Assembly (NCBI RefSeq): GCF_000332455.1
Contig: NZ_AOGY02000024.1
Span: forward strand, 124,001-188,000
Length of the DNA: 64,000 bases
From: Leptospira vanthielii serovar Holland str. Waz Holland = ATCC 700522
GTDB lineage: Bacteria; Spirochaetota; Leptospiria; Leptospirales; Leptospiraceae
Direction of reading: 5' to 3'
Both the position numbers and the translations under genes were made by a program. The notes beneath the pieces were generated by a model that was not told the DNA's origin, did no database searches, and saw nothing but the letters and a program-made list of their open reading frames with translations. Below, in pieces: positions 36,607-46,393 of this stretch (the first letter of the stretch is position 1; every line of letters begins with the position of its first letter).

Positions 36607-37893
36607 ATGTTGCAGCCCCAAATCAAATTAAGTAACAAAAAAGAAATTTATGTCCCTGGAGATAAGTCCATCTCCCACAGGTCGGTTCTCTTTAGTGCAC
36701 TCTCCCAAGGAAAATCGGAAATTCATGGTTTTTTGGAAGGAGAAGATCCTCTTCATACCTTAAATTGTTTTGTTAGTTTAGGGCTTTCAGTCGAACCCAT
36801 GGGAAAAGGAAGTTATTCCGTACAAAGCCCAGGGAAAAATAACTTAAAATCTCCTGTTGGCGTTTTGGATTTCGGAAATGCGGGGACAGGAATTCGTCTG
36901 TCTGCAGGACTTCTTGCGGGACTTCCTCAAATTACGGCCACTCTTACAGGAGATGTTTCCCTCTGTAAACGACCGATGGCAAGGATCATGAACCCACTTC
37001 GGGAAATGGGTGCCGATGTAGTTTCTGTGGAAGGCAATGATCGTGCTCCCCTTCGTGTGATGGGAAAACAACTAAAAAATTATTCTTATACAAGTCCTAT
37101 TGCTTCCGCACAAATCAAAAGTGCACTTGTCCTTGCAGCATTGGCTTCTGAGATTTCCATCGAATACAAAGAATCAGAAGTTTCCCGTGACCATACGGAA
37201 AATATGATTCGGTTTTTGGGTGGAAATATCGAACACCATTCCCCAGTGCATTTTTCTGTAAAACCACCTTATCATTTTACTGGTGCTAAGTTTGTCATTC
37301 CTGGCGATATTTCGAGTGCTGCTTTTTATATTGTTTTTGGTCTTTGTGCGGGGGGGAGTGAACCTCTTCTCATTCGAAATATTGGGCTTAATCCTTCTCG
37401 TGTGGGAATTTTAACCGTTTTAAAAAATATGGGTGGGCGAATTGAAGTGACCGCCAAACGTCAGGAATGTGGTGAAGAGATTGGGGATTTACTTGTTTAT
37501 CCTTCAAAACTAAAAAGGTCCGTTATTACTGAAGATCTCATTCCCTCTATCATTGATGAAATTCCTATTTTAACCATTGCGGGTCTCTTTTCTGAAGGTG
37601 GATTTGAGATTAAACATGCGGAAGAACTGCGGGCCAAAGAATCGGACCGAATCCAGTCCATGGTTTCCAATTTGGAAAGACTTGGTGTGATTGTAAACGA
37701 ATCTAAAGATGGATACGAGTTTGGAGAAGTAGGGGAAATCAAATCCTGTGCCATAGAAACTTTTATGGACCACCGGATCGCCATGAGTTTTGCGATTCTT
37801 TCCAAACTATCTAGCGTAGAACTTACGTTTGACGATACAAGTTGGGTGGACACAAGTTTCCCAGGATTTTTTGAAATCCTAAAATCGTTTTAA
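36607..37893 (+). CDS. aroA: 3-phosphoshikimate 1-carboxyvinyltransferase (EPSP synthase)
   Basis: Sixth shikimate-pathway enzyme, 428 residues, two inside-out barrel domains. Motifs: [91 protein letters not shown], and [11 protein letters not shown] near the end. The second signature places it among typical bacterial enzymes. It stands divergent from the cNMP-like gene and convergent with the GHKL ATPase. aroB is elsewhere in the window (55467). Confidence 0.96.
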   Translation: MLQPQIKLSNKKEIYVPGDKSISHRSVLFSALSQGKSEIHGFLEGEDPLHTLNCFVSLGLSVEPMGKGSYSVQSPGKNNLKSPVGVLDFGNAGTGIRLSAGLLAGLPQITATLTGDVSLCKRPMARIMNPLREMGADVVSVEGNDRAPLRVMGKQLKNYSYTSPIASAQIKSALVLAALASEISIEYKESEVSRDHTENMIRFLGGNIEHHSPVHFSVKPPYHFTGAKFVIPGDISSAAFYIVFGLCAGGSEPLLIRNIGLNPSRVGILTVLKNMGGRIEVTAKRQECGEEIGDLLVYPSKLKRSVITEDLIPSIIDEIPILTIAGLFSEGGFEIKHAEELRAKESDRIQSMVSNLERLGVIVNESKDGYEFGEVGEIKSCAIETFMDHRIAMSFAILSKLSSVELTFDDTSWVDTSFPGFFEILKSF

Positions 37894-37961
37894 AAAATAA
37901 CAAAACGATTCACAATCAGAATCGGAAGTCACTAAAGGCCTGGGATTTTTTAACTGGAATT

Positions 37962-38600
37962 TTAGTTACCAGGTTCTACCGGGATATGAACCCGAATGGT
38001 CAGATCAAAATCTAGTTCTTCTGTTTTCGTAAATTCGTATGCTAGTTTTAATTGGTAATCCTTTAATAATATAAGCAACCCCATCCCATCCGATCCACTT
38101 CCGTTGTTCCGTGATTCTAAAGCATCAAAATACAATTGGTTTATATTTCCTTCTTGGATTGTTTGAATTTTATTTTCAAAGATTGCTTTCATCCAAGGAG
38201 TCACTCGATTCTTAACTTCTAAACGTAGATCTGTCCCTAAGTCTTTGATTTCAATATAAATTTTGCTATTTTCTTTATCGGAATACTTCGCTGCATTTTC
38301 GACTAGTTCATTGATGATTGTAGAAATTGCATTTTTATCTAACCTTTTTGATTCATAAGAATGAAAATAAAACTGAGATATAAAGTTGGATAATACATCA
38401 CACCTCTTCCAATAGAATGTCATGTCCGCCGAAGATACAGAAATGGAAAGATGGCTATGGAAGAATACCTTTTGTTCTAATAAAAAATTGGTTCTTTCGA
38501 TTAATAATGATATTTCATTTGTATAATCGTTCGGGTGAGTGTAGTCATTGTTTTTTTTGGGGAGAGTCGACTTTACTGATGTTAAACTGACAAAAGACAT
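37962..38600 (-). CDS. GHKL-type ATPase, anti-sigma/signalling-like
   Basis: A 212-residue protein with an ATP-binding domain of the histidine-kinase/anti-sigma type: N-box NELVENAAKYSD near residue 113 and G-box GSDGMGLLIL near 172. No histidine phosphoacceptor domain, so it is not a full kinase; it resembles stand-alone slr1658-type ATPases that work with anti-sigma antagonists or response regulators. No partner gene is adjacent. Its upstream region holds a palindrome followed on this strand by eight T residues. Confidence 0.75.
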   Translation of the reverse strand: MSFVSLTSVKSTLPKKNNDYTHPNDYTNEISLLIERTNFLLEQKVFFHSHLSISVSSADMTFYWKRCDVLSNFISQFYFHSYESKRLDKNAISTIINELVENAAKYSDKENSKIYIEIKDLGTDLRLEVKNRVTPWMKAIFENKIQTIQEGNINQLYFDALESRNNGSGSDGMGLLILLKDYQLKLAYEFTKTEELDFDLTIRVHIPVEPGN

Positions 38601-38679
38601 GGATTGATTACCTCTTAACGAATATAGGATACCTTAGAATGAAGATACGGTCGTCTGGTTAGATCCATTCTTACTTATA

Positions 38680-38704
38680 AAAAAAACCGATTCGATCGAA
38701 TCGG
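38680..38704 (-). terminator. Palindrome plus T-run on the minus strand
   Basis: CCGATTCGATCGAATCGG at 38687-38704 is a perfect 18-base palindrome (7-base stem with a GATC loop). Read leftwards it is followed by eight T residues, the form of an intrinsic terminator. No minus-strand gene ends here; it lies in the leader of the GHKL gene and would stop antisense transcription or attenuate that gene. A related core occurs at 40009-40020. Confidence 0.5.
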
Positions 38705-38863
38705 ACAAATTGTGTTCGAAATTTTCTTTAATTGTGTTAAATAGTTTGGAAATAAATTCTCATTCCTTTATGAAAATGAATAGTAGTCATCCTAGGATAT
38801 ATGTTACTTCTAGTCTAAATAGATAAAATAATCCCATTTCGTGTGTTATTAACTGGTGTATCA

Positions 38864-39985
38864 ATGTCTTCTTCCTTTCAAAATTACAATGAATTCTTAA
38901 ACTTCTTTCTTTTGTTTTCGTCTTTGCTCGGATTTTTATATGCGATTGGGGAATTTTTTAGTTATCATAAAAACAGGAAACAAATCCTACTCGGAATTAT
39001 TTTCCTTGGAACTAGTTACTTATTATTTAACTTTTATTTAATTTCTTCAGAGAATATCAAACCGTTGTATTATTTGTATCTCACTGATTTACCGGTTGTG
39101 GCTTGTTTGGGTGTGTTACTTGATGAATACTTTCTCACAGTTTTGGAAGGAAAATTTCGTTCTTTTCGTAGACTTTCCTACCGGATTGTGCCCTTGGTTT
39201 TTTTACTTGTTCTCATTCTAATTTGGAATTTAGGAAACAAAAGTTATTATCTAGAAAATCATAACGTTGATGTGAATCCCTTCCACAATCGACCTTTGTT
39301 TTTAGTTTTGCCCACCATTTTGATTTATATTTGGTGTATGCTCCGTATTTTTGGAAGGATTTCTAAACAGATTCGATGGAGTACGTTTCGAAAGAATTAT
39401 ACATTAAAAATCGGACTTTTTATTGTTATTTTTTGTTTGGCTTTATCATTGAATGGGTTAAAAACATTGGCCTTTGGTGGTCAGGTCGCCCATCAATTGT
39501 CAGGAATTGCTATTGGACTTTTTTTATGTTTTTTATATGTGCTTAGGCAGACCTATCCTGATTTCTTTTTGGAAGTTCGCAAAATTGTAGAAGAAGAAAA
39601 AAAAGAAAAGATATCTCAAATTTCCAAACTCGACCGTAACTTGGTTCGGAAAAAATTACAGGATCTGTTTGAAATAGAAAAGATATACCAAGAAGAAAAA
39701 CTAAGCCTTCGTGAACTTTCCGAACGAATGAGTTTGAGTTCCCACCAACTTTCTGAATTTCTCAATATGGAAATCAAAATGAGTTTTTACCAATATACAA
39801 ATTCTTATCGAGTGAAAGAAGCTAAGGAAAAAATTGAAAAAGAACCAGAAAGGTCTCTTCTTGCAATTGCTTATGATGTGGGTTTTGGTTCTAAATCTAC
39901 TTTTAATGAGGCCTTTAAAAAGGAAACAGGGGCCACTCCCAGAGAATACAGAGAAAAAATACTGAAAAAACATCCAGTTCGATAA
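38864..39985 (+). CDS. Membrane-anchored AraC-family regulator
   Basis: A 373-residue protein with seven or so N-terminal membrane helices (about residues 10-235) and a cytoplasmic AraC domain at the C-terminus (about 270-370): LSLRELSERMSLSSHQLSEFLN and SLLAIAYDVGFGSKSTFNEAFKKETGATPREY. The design is frequent in Leptospira and implies transcription control from the membrane. ATG 38864 is preferred to a GTG at 38843; the ribosome site is weak. Both ends are flanked by copies of ATTCGATCGAAT. Confidence 0.88.
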   Translation: MSSSFQNYNEFLNFFLLFSSLLGFLYAIGEFFSYHKNRKQILLGIIFLGTSYLLFNFYLISSENIKPLYYLYLTDLPVVACLGVLLDEYFLTVLEGKFRSFRRLSYRIVPLVFLLVLILIWNLGNKSYYLENHNVDVNPFHNRPLFLVLPTILIYIWCMLRIFGRISKQIRWSTFRKNYTLKIGLFIVIFCLALSLNGLKTLAFGGQVAHQLSGIAIGLFLCFLYVLRQTYPDFFLEVRKIVEEEKKEKISQISKLDRNLVRKKLQDLFEIEKIYQEEKLSLRELSERMSLSSHQLSEFLNMEIKMSFYQYTNSYRVKEAKEKIEKEPERSLLAIAYDVGFGSKSTFNEAFKKETGATPREYREKILKKHPVR

Positions 39986-40008
39986 ATCCGGTCGTAGTTT
40001 TATTTCCC

Positions 40009-40038
40009 ATTCGATCGAATCAGACGATTCGGATTCTT
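40009..40038 (+). terminator. Probable terminator of the membrane AraC gene
   Basis: ATTCGATCGAAT (40009-40020) overlaps a stem CGAATC (40016-40021) / GATTCG (40026-40031) with loop AGAC, followed by a GATTCTTTTTT tract. It sits 24 bases after the stop codon at 39985. Two alternative foldings share the middle arm. Confidence 0.55.
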
Positions 40039-40120
40039 TTTTGTAGTAGGATGGATTCAAGTTTGAGTGTTGTGTTTTGAAACATTACATACAAACAAAT
40101 TTGATTCCAAGGACTATCCC

Positions 40121-40546
40121 ATGAAAAAGAAAATTAGTTTCATATTAGCATTAGCATTTGTAACACAAGCAGCATTTGCAGCTCCAAGTAACCAAATGAG
40201 CGTAAGAGAAGCAGCAAAAGTGTTGGCAAAAAATGGAATGACTACCAAAGAAGCAAACGAGTATCTTAAAGCTCATATCACTCCAGCAGAGTTTGTTCGC
40301 ATCAGTAGAGAGATTAAAAATGCTGAATTTGCAGGAACACTCGACCAAGACTTGGATCGGATTGCCTCTTCCATCCAATTGAAACAATCCACAGGAAACT
40401 ACCTACATGGAACAAACTTCAAAGTTTTAGAAAACGTTATGGCTTCCGTTACAGTGGTTGCAGTTGTTGGTTTGGTGATTCATGCAGGTGGACTCAGTAA
40501 TGTGGTTATCGGTGGAATGTATGATTCTGTAGGACTTGGATTATAG
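40121..40546 (+). CDS. Small exported protein, hypothetical
   Basis: A 141-residue protein. The start at 40121 has AAGGA upstream and begins a typical signal peptide (MKKKISFILALAFVTQAAFA, cleavage after AFA). The mature part has a helical region (REAAKVLAKNGMTTKEANEYLKAHITPAEFVRISREI) and a hydrophobic, glycine-rich end (MASVTVVAVVGLVIHAGGLSNVVIGG) that could span a membrane. No family recognised. An 11-base-arm terminator follows. Confidence 0.75.
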   Translation: MKKKISFILALAFVTQAAFAAPSNQMSVREAAKVLAKNGMTTKEANEYLKAHITPAEFVRISREIKNAEFAGTLDQDLDRIASSIQLKQSTGNYLHGTNFKVLENVMASVTVVAVVGLVIHAGGLSNVVIGGMYDSVGLGL

Positions 40547-40579
40547 TCCTAGTCGTTTAAGCTGATACAAAAACGTAAG

Positions 40580-40628
40580 AACCTTGTTTCTATCCATATA
40601 TTAAAAGATGCGAAACAAGGTTTCTTTG
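40580..40628 (+). terminator. Intrinsic terminator
   Basis: AACCTTGTTTC (40580-40590) pairs perfectly with GAAACAAGGTT (40612-40622), followed by TCTTTG. It ends the transcript of the small exported protein and separates it from the metallopeptidase gene. Confidence 0.7.
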
Positions 40629-40658
40629 TAAAAATACAACCAATAGAGTATATAAAAA

Positions 40659-42257
40659 ATGAAAAACCAAAAACTTCGCAAAGATGATTGGATAAAAAAA
40701 ACCTACACCTTGTTTTCTATTTTTGCATTAATTTCTGGATTCAGCCTATACTCAGAAGTAAAAAAAGAAAATCAAGTTTTGGATTGGGAAGGAGACAGTA
40801 AACGGTTTCTCCATAAAAACATAACTTGGGAAGAGCTTGGTCTTAAATCCCAAACCCAATATATTTTAGAAAATTTTGCGATCCATTCAGGATTAGAACA
40901 TACGCCAATCTCCTTAGAACAAGTGGAAGGAAATTTGAAGTATTTAACTTTGGGATACCAATTGCGTAAAGTCGAATCCAGATGGAAAACAATAGCCCTC
41001 TCTTCTGGATCGAAAGACAAAATTACAGAATTCCATCCAAGAGTAGTTGTTAGAGTAGATGCACCTTACGCGTATTCACCGACTGAATATTTTGATTCCA
41101 AAGTTTTTCTTAAGAATACTGCCCTAACCATTCCACCTTCGGAAGTTAATGGCAACTGGAATAGTGAGTTGTGGTTCGCGCCCAAATGGGATATTCCTGT
41201 TTTTAGTACATTTGCTTTTGAACGAATCATTGATACGGCAACCTGCCCCGATGCCATTTATCATGAATATACACATTTGATCACCGGGAAGTATTTGGGG
41301 AATAATGCCATTGGCCGTTCGCTTGCCGAAGGAATTTCGGATTATTATGCGGCTTCATTACTCGACCATCCAGAATTGTACACTCATAAAACATGTGAGG
41401 AGGTTAAACGCCAACTCTTAGTCTCTTCTTTTCGTTTAGATCGCGAGGTAGGTTCTTATGATTCATCCATTGAATCTGATTTTAAAAAAGATTTTGCCTT
41501 CATTCCTTCCCTGTTGTGGCAGTATAGGCGACTAGTCGGAAATGATTTAGCAGACGTTACAATATTTCAGGCCATAACAAAAACAAATGCGGGGGATCGT
41601 TTTTTCCCAGAGTTTATTAATACTCTTTCTACATCTCTTCATAAGGAACTTAAAAAAAGAAATGGGGAAGAGGCAGCTACCGAAATGGTTCTAAAACTGG
41701 AGGAAAAGGTTTGGATTCCGCATGGAGTGTATTCCCAATACAGTCGAAAAAAAATTGTTTTTTCTCTGTTCCCAAAAACATCTGTTAAAGTTCCTAACTC
41801 TGATGAAAAGTCTAACGAGTTCTGTGAAATTAAGAATGAAATGGAGTTTTTTTGGAATGATGTAAGTTTGCAAGAACCTACTCTTCGATTCTATTGGAAT
41901 TGTAACCAAGTAAAAATTCCTATGGTGATCCAAATTGACCAATCAAACCCGACAAATTTTTTGTTACAGTCTAACTTACATTTTCTGAATGGGAAGTTGA
42001 GGTTTGCAAGTCAAAGTGCGGACAAACCAAATCCCAAACTAACGGAAGAAAATCAAATTTTATATCTCAAAATGTACAATCACATAAAGGAATATTATTT
42101 TTACAGGAAAACTATGGAGAAAGAAATACGATTGTATTTAGATAGTGGTGTTGATGTTAGTCGTATTGAGAAAATCCGGATGGAATTTGCTTATCTTGGT
42201 AATTCCAAAAAAAGATTTCAATATAGTTTTCCTCTATTTAATGACGGGTTTTATTAA
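40659..42257 (+). CDS. Gluzincin-type zinc metallopeptidase, exported or membrane-anchored
   Basis: A 532-residue protein with one N-terminal hydrophobic segment (residues 16-31), a signal or anchor. The active site is HEYTH at 202-206, and EGISDYYA supplies a glutamate at 224, 18 residues on: the HExxH...E arrangement of clan MA gluzincins (thermolysin-like GxxNEGxSD pattern). The 300 residues after it are strand-rich and unrecognised. Substrate unknown. The gene lies after a terminator and its end overlaps the convergent sensor-kinase gene by 20 bases. Confidence 0.75.
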   Translation: MKNQKLRKDDWIKKTYTLFSIFALISGFSLYSEVKKENQVLDWEGDSKRFLHKNITWEELGLKSQTQYILENFAIHSGLEHTPISLEQVEGNLKYLTLGYQLRKVESRWKTIALSSGSKDKITEFHPRVVVRVDAPYAYSPTEYFDSKVFLKNTALTIPPSEVNGNWNSELWFAPKWDIPVFSTFAFERIIDTATCPDAIYHEYTHLITGKYLGNNAIGRSLAEGISDYYAASLLDHPELYTHKTCEEVKRQLLVSSFRLDREVGSYDSSIESDFKKDFAFIPSLLWQYRRLVGNDLADVTIFQAITKTNAGDRFFPEFINTLSTSLHKELKKRNGEEAATEMVLKLEEKVWIPHGVYSQYSRKKIVFSLFPKTSVKVPNSDEKSNEFCEIKNEMEFFWNDVSLQEPTLRFYWNCNQVKIPMVIQIDQSNPTNFLLQSNLHFLNGKLRFASQSADKPNPKLTEENQILYLKMYNHIKEYYFYRKTMEKEIRLYLDSGVDVSRIEKIRMEFAYLGNSKKRFQYSFPLFNDGFY

Positions 42258-43815
42258 CTGGAAACACTATATGATATTCTGCACCGGCATTCCCGCTAAA
42301 GGTGAGTTTGCCGGAGAGTTGTTTGGTTAACATGTTAACCAGGGTCAACCCAAATCCCAGGTTTTCGGGATTAGCCATTTGAGAATCAAATCCCTTTCCA
42401 TTATCTTTTACGAATAAGTGGAAATCTTCTTCTTCCTTCCAAATTTTGATATGAATTTCTAATTCTTTGGATGGATCCCTTGCGTACTTTAAACTGTTTG
42501 TAAGAAGTTCATTGGTGATAATTCCTATCGCCTGTAATTGTTCGGCGGTTAGCTGGGCACTTACGATTTCTGTATTTAATTTTGCCTGATAAGGGAATAA
42601 TGAAATAATTTCTTGTGTCAGAGGGATAAGATATTCATCTAACCGCAGTTCGTGGAAAGCCTTCCCTAAATACAATTTGTCATAGAGGAGTGACATTGTT
42701 TTGATGCGACTAGTTGCGTCTTTCAGAGAGTTTGCGAGTCCTTCGTCTTTTTGTGATTTTGCCTGCAGATCAAGTAGGTTGAACAAAATCGTCATGTTGT
42801 TTTTGATTCTGTGATGGACTTCTCTTAAGATCATTTCCTTTTCGGAAAGCAGAGAATTTACTTTTTCTTCTGCAATTTTTCTTTCCGTAACATCGTGGAC
42901 GATGGAAAATAATAGATGGCGATTGCTAGTTTCGATGGGAGTTGAATATACTTCTACTTGTTTGATGATTCCACTTGCTAATTTATGTGGAAAAGAAAAA
43001 TAACTTCTTTCTTCGGAGAGTGCACGTATCCTCTCTTGTTTTACTTCTTCATCTGGAAGCATGTTGATCTCATCGATCTTCATTTTTGTTAGAATTTCAT
43101 GCGGGTATCCGTAGAATTGAACGGCCGTTTGGTTGGCATTGATGATTTCTCCAGAGTTTGGCTCAATGATTAACATTACCGATGAATTTTTTTCGAAAAA
43201 ATCTCGGAACCTTCTTTCACTCTCCGTGAGTTTGCCTGAGATGATGGATTTTTCAATAGCAATGCTGACGAGGTCGGCTGTTTCGGAAATGATAAAGATA
43301 TCAAATTCATTGGGGCTTGCGATTTCGTGGTGGTAAATGGCAAAGGTGCCAATGGTTTCGTTTGTATGCGACCTAATAGGCTCCGACCAACAGGAAGCAA
43401 GCCCCACACTTAGTGCTATGTCTTTGTAGTTTTTCCATAGGGGGCTTGTTCTTATATCTTCTACAATGACACGTTTGCCAGTATACGCTGCGGTACCGCA
43501 GGAACCCGCTTCGGGTCCGATGGGCACACCCTCAATGGCTTCGTTATAAATTTTGGGAAGGGAAGGGGCAGCTCCTATTTTGATTTTTGAATTCTCAATG
43601 AGAACCACAGTACAGATCATGGAAGGGTTTAGAGTTTCAATCCCTTGGACAATTTCCACTAAGATGTCGTTTAAGGGTGAATTTTTGACGATGAGTTCTA
43701 GAATTCCACTTCGGAAACATTCGAAGTCGGCGATTCGTTCCGGATCCAGATTGCGATTTCTAAGTTTCACCGATACCCCGTCGAATTCCAATGATGATAT
43801 GCAGGAAAAAAACAT
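42238..43815 (-). CDS. GAF-PAS sensor histidine kinase, HisKA_2 type
   Basis: From the ATG at 43815 the product has about 525 residues; an open extension to 43947 is less likely. It has a GAF domain (about residues 40-180, with GPEAGSCGTAAYTGKRVIVEDI), a PAS domain (190-310), HisKA_2 with LREVHHRIKNNMTILFNLLDLQ (the phosphorylated His is in HHRIKNN), and an HATPase_c domain with GIITNELLTNSLKYA and VKDNGKGFD. No membrane helix: a cytoplasmic sensor. No response regulator lies beside it. The ribosome site for this start is weak; a GTG further in (GGGGTATCG upstream) is an alternative. Confidence 0.88.
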   Translation of the reverse strand: MFFSCISSLEFDGVSVKLRNRNLDPERIADFECFRSGILELIVKNSPLNDILVEIVQGIETLNPSMICTVVLIENSKIKIGAAPSLPKIYNEAIEGVPIGPEAGSCGTAAYTGKRVIVEDIRTSPLWKNYKDIALSVGLASCWSEPIRSHTNETIGTFAIYHHEIASPNEFDIFIISETADLVSIAIEKSIISGKLTESERRFRDFFEKNSSVMLIIEPNSGEIINANQTAVQFYGYPHEILTKMKIDEINMLPDEEVKQERIRALSEERSYFSFPHKLASGIIKQVEVYSTPIETSNRHLLFSIVHDVTERKIAEEKVNSLLSEKEMILREVHHRIKNNMTILFNLLDLQAKSQKDEGLANSLKDATSRIKTMSLLYDKLYLGKAFHELRLDEYLIPLTQEIISLFPYQAKLNTEIVSAQLTAEQLQAIGIITNELLTNSLKYARDPSKELEIHIKIWKEEEDFHLFVKDNGKGFDSQMANPENLGFGLTLVNMLTKQLSGKLTFSGNAGAEYHIVFPVNKTRH

Positions 43816-43912
43816 GTCAAGGTAAAATCGCTTACCACGAGTTAGCCTTTGTTTGTTACAAGAATTCCTCTGGACGAAATTAATTCCTGTTCTACCATTA
43901 GAATATAAACTC

Positions 43913-44665
43913 ATGAGCACTCTGAACATAGAAAACGTAATAGCCATTGATGGCCCAGCAGGGTCAGGAAAAAGTACGCTCGCACGTATGATCGCCCATA
44001 AAATTGGGTATCTTTACTTAGATTCGGGGGCTTTTTACAGGGCGCTAACGCTTGCTATATGGGAAAGGTTTTTGGAAACTAAAGAGGATGAGTCTAAATT
44101 TCCTTTTTACACCGAAAAATTGGCTGATGCATGCCTACTCGAAAAGGACGAATCAGAATTTGGATTTTCCGTCGCCAAAATTCCCGTACACTGTGAACTA
44201 TCTTCGACTGGTGAAAATTTGATGTTCTTAGGCGGACGAGACATAAGCCATGAAATCCGAGATCCAGAGATCACAAAAAAAATTCGTTACATTGCTCCAA
44301 GGCGAGCTTTTCGAGAGATTCTAAACCACCATATCCGCGAATTCGCAAAAACCCATAAATTGGTCATGGATGGGCGTGATATCGGGACAGAAGTTTTTCC
44401 CAAATCAAAATTTAAATTTTTTCTGACCGCCTCTGTGGAAGTGCGTGCCAAACGCCGATATGATGAATTAGTCACAAAAGGCTTTAAAGCTGACCTAAAA
44501 CACATTCAGGACGAGATTGTGGCCCGGGACGAAAGTGACACTACCCGTACTGTGGCCCCCCTCAAACAAGCTTCGGACGCAATCCTGATTGACACGAGCA
44601 CCCTCGACACGGAAACTGTCCTAAATACTATCCTGTCCAAGGTTTCATCCTCTGGGCAAATCTAA
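43913..44665 (+). CDS. cmk: Cytidylate kinase
   Basis: Phosphorylates CMP and dCMP, 250 residues. P-loop IDGPAGSGKSTLARM, then YLDSGAFYRALTL, RDISHEIRDPEI, VMDGRDIGTEVFP and ARDESDTTRTVAPLKQA. ATG 43913 is preferred to a TTG at 43853, since family members begin shortly before the P-loop. Upstream of rpsA, a widespread cmk-rpsA order. Confidence 0.96.
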   Translation: MSTLNIENVIAIDGPAGSGKSTLARMIAHKIGYLYLDSGAFYRALTLAIWERFLETKEDESKFPFYTEKLADACLLEKDESEFGFSVAKIPVHCELSSTGENLMFLGGRDISHEIRDPEITKKIRYIAPRRAFREILNHHIREFAKTHKLVMDGRDIGTEVFPKSKFKFFLTASVEVRAKRRYDELVTKGFKADLKHIQDEIVARDESDTTRTVAPLKQASDAILIDTSTLDTETVLNTILSKVSSSGQI

Positions 44666-44685
44666 GTTTTGTATCCCGGTAACCA

Positions 44686-46389
44686 TTGAATTCAACCAAC
44701 CCATCCTCCCCCAAAAATGAGACCACTTCTTCCTTCGGCGAATTATTAGAGAAGTGGGAATCGCAGTCACAAGCACAAGAACAAGAAAACTCCGCAGGAA
44801 AAGGTACCCTCATTGAAGGGACTGTAGTCGATGTCATTGGTGACACTGTTTTCCTCGATATCGGAGAGAAATTGGAAGCTCGTGTTTCTCGTGAAGACTT
44901 CTCAGAAACGCCAAAACGCGGTGAGAAAGTCAGTGCGATCATTAAAAAGCGGGTCGACGGATACTGTGTCCTCTCCAAAAAAGAAGCGGACCAACGAGTT
45001 GGTTGGGAAACCATCAAAGACGCAAGTCAAAACGGATACCCACTTTCTGGTAAAATTGTCGGTGAAGTCAAAAACAAAGGATACCTCGTGGAAAGCGAAG
45101 GCATCCAACTTTTCCTTCCTGCCTCCCACGTAGGGGTAAGATTCAAAGAATCTACAGAAGGTGGAAAAGAATTTTCCTTCAAAATCATTGAATTAAATGA
45201 AAAAACGAGAACCGGTGTGGTTTCTCGCAAAACACTACTCGACGAAATCAATGGCGAGAAGTGGGAAGAACTCCTAGGCAAAGTCAAAGTCGGAGATAAA
45301 GTAAACGGGAAAGTGGTAAAAATCGCCAACTTTGGCGTTTTTCTCTCTGTTTACGATGTAGTTGGACTTCTACGCCAAAACGATATTTCTTATAAAAAAT
45401 TTGCTCCTTTCAAACAATACTTTAACATCGGTGCCGAAGTTGAAGTGATCGTTCTCGAAGTAGATAAAGAAAATAACAAACTATCCCTCGGGATCAAACA
45501 ACTTTATGAAGATCCATGGATTTGGGCTAAAAAAGAACTCGAAAAAGGTATGGTGGTGCGAGGAATTGTAACCTCTCTTACTAACTTCGGTGCTTTCGTA
45601 GAACTCAAAGAAGGATTGGAAGGACTCATCCATACGACAGAACTTTCTTGGGCAAAAAAACCACCACATCCAAAAGATGTTTTGAAAAAAAGCCAAGAAG
45701 TTGATTCTGAAATTTTGGATATTGATTTTGAAGCAAGACGTTTGTCTCTTGGCCTCAAACAATTACTCCCTAACCCGTGGGAAGCTCTCTCTGCTAACGT
45801 TCGTGCCGGAAACGTGCTCGAAGGTAAAATCACTGGAATCACTAAATACGGTGCTTTCGTAGAAGTAGAAAGTGGAATCGAAGGACTCATTCACATTTCC
45901 GACATTACTTGGGACGAAAGAGAAAAAAATCCGTTAAATCTCCTCAAAAAAGGCCAATCGGTTCAGTACAAAATTCTCGATGTGAACCTAGATGCACAAC
46001 GTATCAGCTGTGGTTTAAAACAACTTTCTGAACACCCTTATGAAGCTCTTCGCAAAAAATACCCACCGGGTACTCTTGTAGAAGGTCGTGTGAAATCCAT
46101 TGTAAGTTTTGGTGTGTTCGTTGAAGTAGAACCAGGTTACGAAGGTTTGGTTCACATTTCTGAAATTCCAGACGGTCGTAACATTAAGTTAGAAGATCTT
46201 TACAAAGTGGGCGAATCTGTTCGCACAGTTGTTGTTAAAATTGAACCTAACAATAAGAAAATTTCTCTCTCTATCAAAGACTTTGATAAAGCAGTGGAAC
46301 GTGAAGAGATGGCTAAATACATGAAAGAAGACAACCAACCTTCTCGTGAATCCATCGGTTCTTTTATGAATTTAAACCAAAACCGATAG
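44686..46389 (+). CDS. rpsA: 30S ribosomal protein S1
   Basis: A 567-residue protein with six S1 RNA-binding domains in series from about residue 40 to 540, each with the GxVxxIxxFGxFVEVExGxEGLxHxSE pattern (for example at 45550-45640 and 45835-45910). The most similar ones are domains 3-6. The start is TTG at 44686 and no clear Shine-Dalgarno is seen; S1 genes often lack one and are autoregulated by S1 in other bacteria. It binds mRNA leaders for initiation. Confidence 0.96.
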   Translation: MNSTNPSSPKNETTSSFGELLEKWESQSQAQEQENSAGKGTLIEGTVVDVIGDTVFLDIGEKLEARVSREDFSETPKRGEKVSAIIKKRVDGYCVLSKKEADQRVGWETIKDASQNGYPLSGKIVGEVKNKGYLVESEGIQLFLPASHVGVRFKESTEGGKEFSFKIIELNEKTRTGVVSRKTLLDEINGEKWEELLGKVKVGDKVNGKVVKIANFGVFLSVYDVVGLLRQNDISYKKFAPFKQYFNIGAEVEVIVLEVDKENNKLSLGIKQLYEDPWIWAKKELEKGMVVRGIVTSLTNFGAFVELKEGLEGLIHTTELSWAKKPPHPKDVLKKSQEVDSEILDIDFEARRLSLGLKQLLPNPWEALSANVRAGNVLEGKITGITKYGAFVEVESGIEGLIHISDITWDEREKNPLNLLKKGQSVQYKILDVNLDAQRISCGLKQLSEHPYEALRKKYPPGTLVEGRVKSIVSFGVFVEVEPGYEGLVHISEIPDGRNIKLEDLYKVGESVRTVVVKIEPNNKKISLSIKDFDKAVEREEMAKYMKEDNQPSRESIGSFMNLNQNR

Positions 46390-46393
46390 GTCC

